DNA from: DATBLZ01 sp036555065
Lineage (GTDB): Bacteria > Pseudomonadota > Gammaproteobacteria > Steroidobacterales > Rariloculaceae
Direction: 5' to 3'
DNA: 23,454 nt
NCBI GenBank assembly: GCA_036555065.1
Contig: DATBLZ010000063.1
Coordinates: 1 to 23,454 of the forward strand
Shown piece by piece: positions 1 through 6,785 of the stretch. Numbering within the stretch: the stretch's first letter is position 1; each line of letters opens with the position of its first letter. The notes below the pieces were generated by a model, which did not search any database, was not told the origin of the DNA, and was given only the letters and a program-made list of their open reading frames with translations. Made by a program: the position numbers and the translations under genes.

Positions 1-560
1 GGCGTCGATTGCCCGATGCGTCCGCCGGGGTCGGAGCCGGCGACGTTGAAGTACCGCAGCGTGACGTAACGGAGCTTCGTCGCAGCAGCAACGTCGCGGA
101 GCATGATCTCCGTCATGAGCTTCGACTGCCCGTACGGATTAATCGGTTGCGTCGGGCTCGATTCGGCGGCGACCCCGCTCGGTGGAATTCCATAGACGGC
201 CGCGCTCGAGGAGAACACGAACTGCGCAACACCCGCCCGCAACGACCACTCGAGCAGCGTTCGGCTCGCGGCCGTGTTGTTGCGGTAATACTTGAGCGGA
301 TCGGCGACCGACTCGGGCACGACCGTGTGTGCCGCGAAGTGCATGACCGTGTCGACGTCATGCTTTGCGAAGAGCTTTGCGAGGCAGTCGGCGTCGCCGG
401 TGTTGCCGACGACGAGCGTTCCGTGGAGCACGGCCTGCTTGAATCCCGTCGACAAATCGTCGAGCACGACGACGCGCTCCCCGGCTTCGCCGAGCTTGCG
501 GACCACGTGGGAGCCGATGTAGCCGGCGCCGCCGGTCACGAGTATCGCTGTGTCGGCCAT
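1..560 (-). CDS. galE: UDP-glucose 4-epimerase, partial (3' end beyond window)
   Basis: This gene interconverts UDP-glucose and UDP-galactose (Leloir pathway and surface-sugar precursors, cytosolic, NAD-dependent). Reading the minus strand from the ATG at 560 gives 186 codons with no stop before the window edge, so only the N-terminal half is present. Visible features are the Rossmann dinucleotide motif TGGAGYIGSH at residues 9-18, DDLSTGF at 34-40, HFAAHTVVPES at about 74-84, SSSAAVYG at 117-124, the catalytic pair Y143 and K147 (YxxxK within NPYGQSK), and LRYFNVAG at 168-175. These are the standard short-chain dehydrogenase/GalE signatures in the expected order and spacing. The start is fixed by the motif distance; no strong Shine-Dalgarno sequence is seen. 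It diverges from the lipoprotein protease gene across a 211-base gap holding a hairpin and one REP copy. Other nucleotide-sugar epimerases are possible, but the motifs fit GalE best. Confidence 0.93.
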   Translation of the reverse strand, partial: MADTAILVTGGAGYIGSHVVRKLGEAGERVVVLDDLSTGFKQAVLHGTLVVGNTGDADCLAKLFAKHDVDTVMHFAAHTVVPESVADPLKYYRNNTAASRTLLEWSLRAGVAQFVFSSSAAVYGIPPSGVAAESSPTQPINPYGQSKLMTEIMLRDVAAATKLRYVTLRYFNVAGSDPGGRIGQST

Positions 561-597
561 GGTTTCTAAAGTGACATAATCGGGCCGATCGAGTTTA

Positions 598-621
598 CCA
601 GGTCCCCGTTGTCGGACCTGG
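598..621. other. Perfect 8-bp inverted repeat (hairpin or operator)
   Basis: CCAGGTCC at 598-605 and GGACCTGG at 614-621 are exact inverted copies around an 8-base spacer. With a one-base bulge the arms extend to GTTT/AAAC. It lies in the divergent gap between galE and the protease gene. No T-run follows on either strand, so an intrinsic terminator is unlikely; a binding site for a dimeric regulator or a 5'-leader hairpin is more plausible. That role is inference. Confidence 0.45.
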
Positions 622-667
622 AAACGGTTCGCATTTTGGGGGATGGCTGCAGCTTGCAATCGGTCGG

Positions 668-690
668 GTGGGAGCGGCCTTGGCCGCGAC
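668..690 (+). repeat. REP-like palindromic repeat, copy 1 (plus orientation)
   Basis: A GTGGGAG head is followed by the stem GCGGCC-TT-GGCCGC and a GAC tail. Compared with the family consensus stem GCGGCT-TT-AGCCGC, the innermost pair is changed on both sides (T-A to C-G), so pairing is preserved. It lies in the galE/protease intergenic gap, upstream of the chosen protease start. Confidence 0.7.
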
Positions 691-771
691 GGGCATTTGA
701 ACCCCGTCCTACCCCGACAGAGCCGCCCAGGCTACTATCCGCGGCAGGTCGATCTCGGGAGTGAGCGGCGC

Positions 772-2478
772 GTGACGGGTGCAGGGATGCGGTGGGTCGG
801 GATTGCTGCCCTCGGGCTCGCGTTGAGCGCCTGTGGCGGCGACGACGACGGAGGCGGAGGCGGGGGTGGAGGCGGCGGGCCGCCGCCGCCGACCGGGACC
901 GTGAGCGGCACGGCGACGTTCGATTTCGTGCCCGCGACCGCCCAAGGGCTCGATTACAACGGCACGCAAGCGCGCCCGATCCGCGGCGCCACGGTCGAGA
1001 TCCTCTCGGGCGCAACGGTGCTCGCAACGACACGGACGGACGCGAACGGCGCCTATTCCGTCAACGTCGCACCGAACATGTCGGCGTTCGTTCGCGTCAA
1101 GGCCGAGCTCGTGCAGTCAGGCTCGCCGAGCTTCGATTTCCGCGTCGTCGACAACGTGAACGGCAATGTGCTCTATGCGCTCGACGGACCGACGTTCAAC
1201 ACGGGGACGGCGACGGCCGGGAGCACACAGAACGTCCATGCCGCATCGGGTTGGGGCGGCTTGAGCTATACGGGTCCGCGCGCAGCTGCGCCATTCGCGA
1301 TTCTCGATACGGTATACACCGCTGCACAGACAGTGCTCGCGGCGGATGCGACCGCGACGTTCCCGCCGTTGCGTTTGCATTGGAGCACGAACAACCGACC
1401 CGTGGCCGGCGCCGGCGGGGGGCCGAACCCGGCGACGGGCGAGATCGTCACGAGCTTCTACTCGCCGGGTCTCGGCGGGATATTTCTGCTCGGCGCCGCC
1501 AACGTCGATACCGAGGAATACGACCGCCACGTGATCGTGCACGAGTGGGGCCACTACTTCGAGCACGGATTCTCGCGGTCGGACAACGTCGGTGGCCCAC
1601 ACACACGCGGCGATCAGCTCGACTTACGCGTCGCGTTCTCGGAAGGCTGGAGCAATGCGCTCTCGGGTCTCGTGCTCGCGGACGCGTTCTACCGGGATAC
1701 GCTGGGTCCGGGGCAGGCGCAGGCGGGCTCTATGAATCTGGAGGGAGCGACTCCGGCTAACTCCGGCTGGTACAGCGAGCAGTCCGTGCAAGAGATCCTC
1801 TACGACCTCGTCGATGCCACGCCCGAACCCACCGACGCGCTGAGCATGGGCTTCTCGGCTCTGTATGACGCCATGCGCAACGGCCACGCGACCGCCGTGA
1901 GCCCGACTTCGATCTTCACCTTCGTCAACGCGCTCAAGGGTGCGAACTCCGGCAGCGGGCCGCTCATCGATGCGCTCGTCACGTCCCAATCGATCACCGC
2001 GGTCGCCGATGAATACGGCTCGACCGAGACCAACGACGCGAACGGCGCTGTCCCCGAGGATGTGTTGCCGATCTACACGCCGATCGCCGTCAACGGTTCT
2101 ACGGTGAACGTCTGCAGCACGAACGAGTTCGAGGGCACTGCGACCGGGGCGACGAACAAGCTCGGGTCGCGCCGCTACTTGCGCTTCGACGCGAGCTCTA
2201 CGGCGAGCTACACGTTTTCGGCGGTCGCGACGAGCATTCCGGCAAACCAGATCTCGGACCCCGATCTCGTGCTTCACCGGGCCGGGCAAATCGGCATCTC
2301 GGAAGGCCCGCCGTTGCAGAACTGCACTGTCGCGGCCGCGAACTGCACGGAAACGTTCTCTCAGACGCTGACGCCCGGCGAATACGTGCTCGAGGTCTAC
2401 GAGTGGACGAACACTGAAGACGACCCCCAGTTTCCGCCGATCGGCCGCACGTGCTTCGACGTGAGGGTGCAACAATGA
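772..2478 (+). CDS. Putative lipoprotein zinc metalloprotease with PPC-like C-terminal domain
   Basis: This is probably an exported, lipid-anchored zinc peptidase; the substrate is unknown. From the GTG at 772 (GGGAG lies 10 bases upstream) the product is 568 residues. It opens with a short signal sequence ending in the lipobox LSAC (Cys21), followed by an Asp/Gly-rich and Pro linker. Residues about 60-110 resemble a carboxypeptidase-regulatory-like beta sandwich (RGATVEILSG, TDANGAYSV). The active-site motif HEWGH is at residues 257-261, with a candidate third zinc ligand E291 in SEGWSN, a gluzincin-like arrangement. The last roughly 110 residues (DPDLVLH, LTPGEYVLEVYEW) look like a bacterial pre-peptidase C-terminal domain. 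An ATG at 787 is an equally possible start. The gene overlaps the next one by ATGA, implying coupled translation. The metalloprotease call is firm at motif level; the family is not assigned. Confidence 0.72.
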   Translation: MTGAGMRWVGIAALGLALSACGGDDDGGGGGGGGGGPPPPTGTVSGTATFDFVPATAQGLDYNGTQARPIRGATVEILSGATVLATTRTDANGAYSVNVAPNMSAFVRVKAELVQSGSPSFDFRVVDNVNGNVLYALDGPTFNTGTATAGSTQNVHAASGWGGLSYTGPRAAAPFAILDTVYTAAQTVLAADATATFPPLRLHWSTNNRPVAGAGGGPNPATGEIVTSFYSPGLGGIFLLGAANVDTEEYDRHVIVHEWGHYFEHGFSRSDNVGGPHTRGDQLDLRVAFSEGWSNALSGLVLADAFYRDTLGPGQAQAGSMNLEGATPANSGWYSEQSVQEILYDLVDATPEPTDALSMGFSALYDAMRNGHATAVSPTSIFTFVNALKGANSGSGPLIDALVTSQSITAVADEYGSTETNDANGAVPEDVLPIYTPIAVNGSTVNVCSTNEFEGTATGATNKLGSRRYLRFDASSTASYTFSAVATSIPANQISDPDLVLHRAGQIGISEGPPLQNCTVAAANCTETFSQTLTPGEYVLEVYEWTNTEDDPQFPPIGRTCFDVRVQQ

Positions 2479-3011
2479 GCCGCGAAGCAACCATGAGCGC
2501 CCGTGTGGGAGCGGCTTTAGCCGCGATCGCTTGCGTCTCGGTCGCGAGCGCGGCTCCGCCGAACGCTGTGCGCGAGATCGGCGGGAAGCCCTCGGGGCCT
2601 ATCGCAATCAAATACGAGATCGCGCCGACACCCGCGCTGGGACGCGCGCTCGAGGTTGCGGTCACGATAACCTCGGCTGTGGCGCTCGATAACGTCGTCG
2701 TGTCGTTCACCGCGGACGAGAGTCTCGCGTTCAACACGGCCGTGACCGTGCAGCGCGTCGCCCACGTCGCGAGCGGCGCCGTGTACACGACGACGTTCAG
2801 CGTGACGCCGCTCGCCCTCGATGTTCTCGATCTCGCGGTGACCGTCGCAGGCGAGAGCTCCGGCGGCCACGAGGTCGGCACGTTGCTCATCCCGATCCGG
2901 CTCGCGGCCCAAAAGTCGCGGAGCCCCGCGACGCTCAGAGCCGATCCCGCCGGCCAGGGCCTCGTGCATTCGCTGCCCGCGGTCGCAGGCTCAGGCCGCC
3001 GGGCGTTGTAG
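2475..3011 (+). CDS. Small secreted protein of unknown function, coupled to the metalloprotease
   Basis: I do not recognise this 178-residue protein. It starts at ATG 2475, overlapping the protease stop by four bases; a second in-frame ATG at 2493 (residue 7) gives a tighter signal peptide. Residues 7-27 form a signal sequence (MSARVGAALAAIACVSVASA then APP, with an ASA-A type cleavage site). The mature part is rich in alternating beta-forming residues and Val/Thr (VAVTITSAVALDNVVVSF), suggesting a single Ig-like or CARDB-like beta sandwich, and there are no cysteines in the mature chain. The tail after about residue 145 is polar and probably disordered. Unusually, the hydrophobic core of the signal peptide is encoded by a REP copy (2504-2526) and the stop codon TAG lies inside another (3007-3026). 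A periplasmic partner or inhibitor of the protease is a guess from coupling only. Confidence 0.62.
   Translation: MSREATMSARVGAALAAIACVSVASAAPPNAVREIGGKPSGPIAIKYEIAPTPALGRALEVAVTITSAVALDNVVVSFTADESLAFNTAVTVQRVAHVASGAVYTTTFSVTPLALDVLDLAVTVAGESSGGHEVGTLLIPIRLAAQKSRSPATLRADPAGQGLVHSLPAVAGSGRRAL
2504..2526 (+). repeat. REP-like repeat, copy 2, inside a signal-peptide coding region
   Basis: TGTGGGAG head, stem GCGGCT-TT-AGCCGC, tail GA. In the reading frame of the secreted protein it spells V-G-A-A-L-A-A-I, the hydrophobic core of the signal peptide. Confidence 0.8.
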
Positions 3012-3026
3012 GAGCCGCTTCAGCCG
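3007..3026 (+). repeat. REP-like repeat, copy 3 (degenerate)
   Basis: TGTAGGAG head followed by CCGCTTCAGCCG; one base of the stem is altered relative to the family (GCCGCT instead of GCGGCT). Its TGTAG contains the TAG stop codon of the upstream gene. It is a direct repeat of the next copy with a 30-base period. Confidence 0.7.
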
Positions 3027-3036
3027 TACTCCCTCC

Positions 3037-3061
3037 TGTGGGAGCGGCTTTAGCCGCGACT
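3037..3061 (+). repeat. REP-like repeat, copy 4 (consensus)
   Basis: Matches the family consensus: TGTGGGAG head, GCGGCT-TT-AGCCGC stem, GACT tail. It is tandem to the preceding degenerate copy in the 178-base gap before the GGDEF/EAL gene. The rest of that gap shows no gene. Confidence 0.8.
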
Positions 3062-3189
3062 GGGCGCGTTAGTAGGCCGAATAGTGCGGCTCAATTCACG
3101 GTAGAAACAGGGCCCGGTTCCTAAACTCGGGGGCTCCGAAGGCTCTATGTGCTCTCTATGCAGCCAGTTTCCGCGGGTAATGCTGCCTC

Positions 3190-6100
3190 GTGAAGGATCA
3201 CCTCAGGCAGCGGATCGGCAACGCGTTGGCCCGAGGCGGCGACCGCGATGCTTTGGTGCGCGTGCTGCGCGACATAGGCGCGAGCGTTGGGCCGCCGGAC
3301 CCAGAAATCGCGACTGAAGTCGCTCCCACAGAAGCAGTCGATCCAACGATTCCGGTTCGCGCGGTTTCTCAAGATGCCGCACGTGCGGATTGGTCGGCGG
3401 CGTCGGGTTCCTCGCTCCAAGCGGTGCTCGACAACGTCAAAGATGCGATCCTCACGGTCGATCGCAACGGCCGCGTGCTCGAGGCAAACCTCGCGGCCTA
3501 CCAGCTCTTCGCGCTGCCGCCCGGAAATCTCGGCGGCACACACGTCGTAGCGCTGATCCCATCGTTGACCGACGACAAAGCGCTCGATGCGCACGCGGGA
3601 CCCGCCGACGACTCGGGCGTTCATTGGGGGCCGGAGCTCGTCGACGCGCTGCGTCCGAACGGCGTGACGTTCAGCGCCGAAATGACCGTGAGCCGCGTTG
3701 CGCAGCACCGCGAGGAGCGCTTCGTGCTTTGCATACGCGATGTCACGGATCGATATCAGCACCTAAAGGCGCTGCGCGAGAGCGAGCATCGCTACCGCGC
3801 GCTGGTCGAGAACGCGCCCGAGGCCATCGTGGTCCACGACGTCGACCTCGGCTACTTCGTCGATGCGAACGAGAACGCGGCGCGGTTGTTCCGCATGTCG
3901 CGCGAGGAGCTTTTGCGGGTCGGCCCCGCCGCGATCAGCCCCGAATATCAAGCGGATGGGCTGCCGTCGTTCGGGCTCGCGCGCGGCTACTTGGAGCGCG
4001 CGCTCAAGGGCGGCCGGCCCGTATTCGAATGGTTGTACCGCGACTCCGAGGGCAACGAGTTTCCGTGCGAGGTCCGTCTCATCCGCCTGCCTTCGTCGAC
4101 GCGCCAGCTCATCCGCGCGAGCATCATCGACGTCACGCAACGGAAAACGGCCGAAACCTTCGCGTTCGGCGAGCGCAAGATCCTCGAGCTCATCGCGGCG
4201 AATGCGCCGCTCGACAGGACCTTGCACGCGGTCGTGGTTCTCGCCGAGCAGATGCAACGTGACGTGCGTGCGGCCGTGATGCTATTGAACGAGGAACGGC
4301 AAACGATTCGCCTCGCGGCCTGCGGCGCACTGAGCGGACCCTTGCGTGAGGCGCTCGCCGAGCTGCCGATAGGCTCGGGGTCCGGCGCTTGCGCGGTGGC
4401 GACGTCATTGCGCCGGCAAATTGTCGTTACCAACATCGCGGAAGATCCTTCGTGGCGCGATTTGCGCGCGCAGGCCGCGGCGAGCAATATCCAGAGCTGT
4501 TGCTCGACGCCGATCGTCACGGCCGGCGACCGAATTCACGGCACGCTCGCGATCTACCTCGAGCACGCACGCAATCCGCGCACCGAAGAGCTCGACCTCG
4601 CGGCGCGGCTCACGCAGCTCGCCGGCATCGCCATCCGCCGCAAACAGGACGAGACGGCGCTCAAGGTGAGCGAAGCGCGTTTTCGAACGCTGTTCGAGAA
4701 CGTCGTGGATGGAGTGTTCCAGATCAGCCCGGATGGCCGCATCATTTCGGCGAATCCGGCATTGGTCGCGATGCTCGGCTACACGGGCGTGCACGAGATC
4801 AGCGATCGCAGTTTCGCGGACTTCTGCGTCGACGCGCTCGAGCGCGAGCGTTTGCTCGCCGAGCTCGCCGCGCAGGGCCGCGTGCGCGATTTCGAGTATC
4901 GCCTGCGGCGCAACAACGGCAGCGTGATCGTCGTCCTAGAGAACTCGCGCATCGTCAAAGACGACGCCGGCAACGTTCTCTACTGCGAAGGCACGATCAC
5001 GGATATCACGCAGCGCAAAGCTGCGGAACGGGCGTTGTTCAAGGAGAAAGAGCGTGCGCAGGTGACGCTGCGATCGATCGGCGACGCCGTCGTCACGACG
5101 GATGCCGCGGGGCGCGTCGAATACTTGAACCCGGTCGCCGAGCAGCTCACCGGTTGGGAGCGCCGCGCGGCGCAGGGCAGGCCGATCAGTGAGGTCGTTC
5201 ATCTGCAAAACGAGGTTACGGGCGAGCCGCTCGAGAACCCCGTCGCGCGCTGCTTGCGCGAAGGGCGCGTCGCGGCGCTCGCCGACAACGCCGTTTTGAT
5301 CGGCCACGAGGGCGCGGCGATCGCAATCCAAGACTCGGCGGCGCCGATTCAGGACCGGCTCGGCAACGTCGTCGGCGCGGTCATGGTTTTCCACGATGTG
5401 AGCCAAGAGCGCCAGCTCCATCGCAAGCTGTCCTACCACGCGAGCCACGATTCGCTGACGGGCCTCATCAATCGGCGCGAATTCGAGGAACGGCTGTCGC
5501 AGGCCTCACGCGACCTCGAGCATGGTCGCCTCGAGACGTTCACGCTGCTCTATATGGATCTCGACCAATTCAAGGTCGTCAACGATACGTGTGGTCACGC
5601 GGCCGGCGACCTGCTGCTGCGCCAGCTTGCCGACGTCTTGCAGCAGCGCGTACGTGCGCAAGACGTTTTCGCGCGCCTCGGCGGCGATGAGTTCGCGGTT
5701 CTGTTGCGCGACTGCCCGGTCGCGCATGCGACCGATGTGGCGGAGCAGATGCGCGAGGCCGTATCGCGCTTTCGCTTCACGTGGCGCGATGGCGCGATGC
5801 AGGTCGGCGTAAGCATCGGCATCGTGCCGGCGAAAGCGAACGACAGCGTCGCAGCGCTCATGAGCGCCGCGGATGTCGCCTGCTACGTCGCCAAAGACCT
5901 CGGCCGCAACCGAATCCACGTGTATGAGGAAGGCGACGCAGCAGCGCGTCATCAGGAGATGCAGTGGGTCGGGCGCATCAATCGCGCTCGCGACCAGGAG
6001 CGCTTCGAGCTCTACTACCAGCCGATAGTGCCGATTGCGCCGATCGCGCCGGGGTCGAGGGAGTACCCGCACTTCGAGCTATTGCTGCGCATGCGCGATG

Positions 6101-6747
6101 AGCGTGGCGAGCTCGTGATGCCGAGCTCTTTCATCCCCGCCGCGGAACGCTACAACCTCATGCCGAGTCTGGACCGATGGGTCGTCCATGAGGTGCTCGA
6201 AGGGCTCGTCTATCGCGAGCAAGACGGCGTCGAGCCGTATACGCTCGCGGTCAACCTCTCGGGCACGAGCCTCAACGACGCGCGATTCCTCGAGTTCTTG
6301 CTGAGCGAGCTCAGCGCCCTGCACCTCACCGAGGGAGCCTTGTGCTTCGAGATCACGGAGACGGCGGCGATCTCGAACCTCGGGACCGTCGTCGGCTTCA
6401 TGCAGGCGCTGCGCGAGCAGGGGTGCCGTTTCTCGCTCGATGACTTCGGCACTGGGCTCTCGTCGCTGACCTATCTCAAGCACCTGCCCGTCGATTACGT
6501 GAAGATCGACGGGCAGTTCATCCGCAACGTCAACAAGGATCGCGCCGACGAAAGCGTCGTCGACGCGATCGCGCGGATGGCGCGGGCGTTCGACATTCGT
6601 ACGATCGCCGAGCGCGTCGAGAGCCGCGAGGTGTTCATGCGCCTCGGCGAGATCGGCATCACGTTCGCGCAAGGCTTCTTCGTCGCAGTGCCGCAGCCGA
6701 TCGCGGAGCTCCCAGTCAAAGCGCGCGCGAAGCGCGTGCGGGCATAG
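3190..6747 (+). CDS. PAS/GAF-regulated GGDEF-EAL cyclic-di-GMP signalling protein
   Basis: This multi-sensor protein is predicted to make and/or degrade cyclic di-GMP. The 1185-residue product has no evident membrane segment, so it is probably cytosolic. Approximate domain order: disordered N-terminus 1-70, PAS 75-185, PAS 202-315, GAF 326-480, PAS 497-607, PAS 623-738, GGDEF 753-910, EAL 929-1176. The diguanylate cyclase motif GGDEF is intact at 831-835, preceded by the product-inhibition motif RxxD (RAQD). In the phosphodiesterase domain the EAL signature reads E-L-L with catalytic E963 kept; EITET, DDFGTG, the K of KIDG and ERVE are also present, so both activities are plausible. The GTG start at 3190 is the first available and has no clear Shine-Dalgarno sequence. 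A REP copy encodes residues 40-47. Which ligands the PAS and GAF domains sense cannot be told from sequence. Confidence 0.93.
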   Translation: MKDHLRQRIGNALARGGDRDALVRVLRDIGASVGPPDPEIATEVAPTEAVDPTIPVRAVSQDAARADWSAASGSSLQAVLDNVKDAILTVDRNGRVLEANLAAYQLFALPPGNLGGTHVVALIPSLTDDKALDAHAGPADDSGVHWGPELVDALRPNGVTFSAEMTVSRVAQHREERFVLCIRDVTDRYQHLKALRESEHRYRALVENAPEAIVVHDVDLGYFVDANENAARLFRMSREELLRVGPAAISPEYQADGLPSFGLARGYLERALKGGRPVFEWLYRDSEGNEFPCEVRLIRLPSSTRQLIRASIIDVTQRKTAETFAFGERKILELIAANAPLDRTLHAVVVLAEQMQRDVRAAVMLLNEERQTIRLAACGALSGPLREALAELPIGSGSGACAVATSLRRQIVVTNIAEDPSWRDLRAQAAASNIQSCCSTPIVTAGDRIHGTLAIYLEHARNPRTEELDLAARLTQLAGIAIRRKQDETALKVSEARFRTLFENVVDGVFQISPDGRIISANPALVAMLGYTGVHEISDRSFADFCVDALERERLLAELAAQGRVRDFEYRLRRNNGSVIVVLENSRIVKDDAGNVLYCEGTITDITQRKAAERALFKEKERAQVTLRSIGDAVVTTDAAGRVEYLNPVAEQLTGWERRAAQGRPISEVVHLQNEVTGEPLENPVARCLREGRVAALADNAVLIGHEGAAIAIQDSAAPIQDRLGNVVGAVMVFHDVSQERQLHRKLSYHASHDSLTGLINRREFEERLSQASRDLEHGRLETFTLLYMDLDQFKVVNDTCGHAAGDLLLRQLADVLQQRVRAQDVFARLGGDEFAVLLRDCPVAHATDVAEQMREAVSRFRFTWRDGAMQVGVSIGIVPAKANDSVAALMSAADVACYVAKDLGRNRIHVYEEGDAAARHQEMQWVGRINRARDQERFELYYQPIVPIAPIAPGSREYPHFELLLRMRDERGELVMPSSFIPAAERYNLMPSLDRWVVHEVLEGLVYREQDGVEPYTLAVNLSGTSLNDARFLEFLLSELSALHLTEGALCFEITETAAISNLGTVVGFMQALREQGCRFSLDDFGTGLSSLTYLKHLPVDYVKIDGQFIRNVNKDRADESVVDAIARMARAFDIRTIAERVESREVFMRLGEIGITFAQGFFVAVPQPIAELPVKARAKRVRA
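3308..3330 (-). repeat. REP-like repeat, copy 5, inside the GGDEF-EAL gene
   Basis: Reverse-oriented copy with a TCCCACA end and stem GCGACT-GA-AGTCGC, the G-C to A-T paired variant of the family stem. In frame it encodes I-A-T-E-V-A-P-T (residues 40-47) in the unstructured N-terminal segment before the first PAS domain. Confidence 0.78.
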
Positions 6748-6752
6748 TCCGG

Positions 6753-6758
6753 TATCAT
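6753..6758 (+). promoter_or_regulatory. Candidate -10 element for dusA
   Basis: TATCAT in the 38-base gap between the GGDEF-EAL stop and the dusA ATG, in a GGTATCATTGCG context similar to the GTATAATCGC seen before the cyclase gene. No convincing -35 hexamer is seen 16-18 bases upstream, so this is tentative. Confidence 0.3.
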
Positions 6759-6785
6759 TGCGTTTTGAAGTCTGCGACCGTCCCT

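Noticed and set aside
9..569. Plus-strand open frame of 186 codons at the left edge
   Set aside because: It is antisense to galE, whose minus-strand translation shows the full set of epimerase motifs; the plus-strand product has no recognisable pattern.
690..740. tRNA-like stretch (TTTGAACCCCGTCC) and a possible promoter
   Set aside because: No cloverleaf or matching acceptor stem could be found around it, and -35/-10 spacing is wrong.
643..771. Earlier ATG (643) as start of the metalloprotease
   Set aside because: It would bury the lipoprotein signal 48 residues inside the protein and translate a REP copy; GTG 772 or ATG 787 puts the lipobox at the expected distance.
1624..2490. Minus-strand open frame of 288 codons
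   Set aside because: It is antisense to the metalloprotease C-terminal half, with no motifs or ribosome-binding site.
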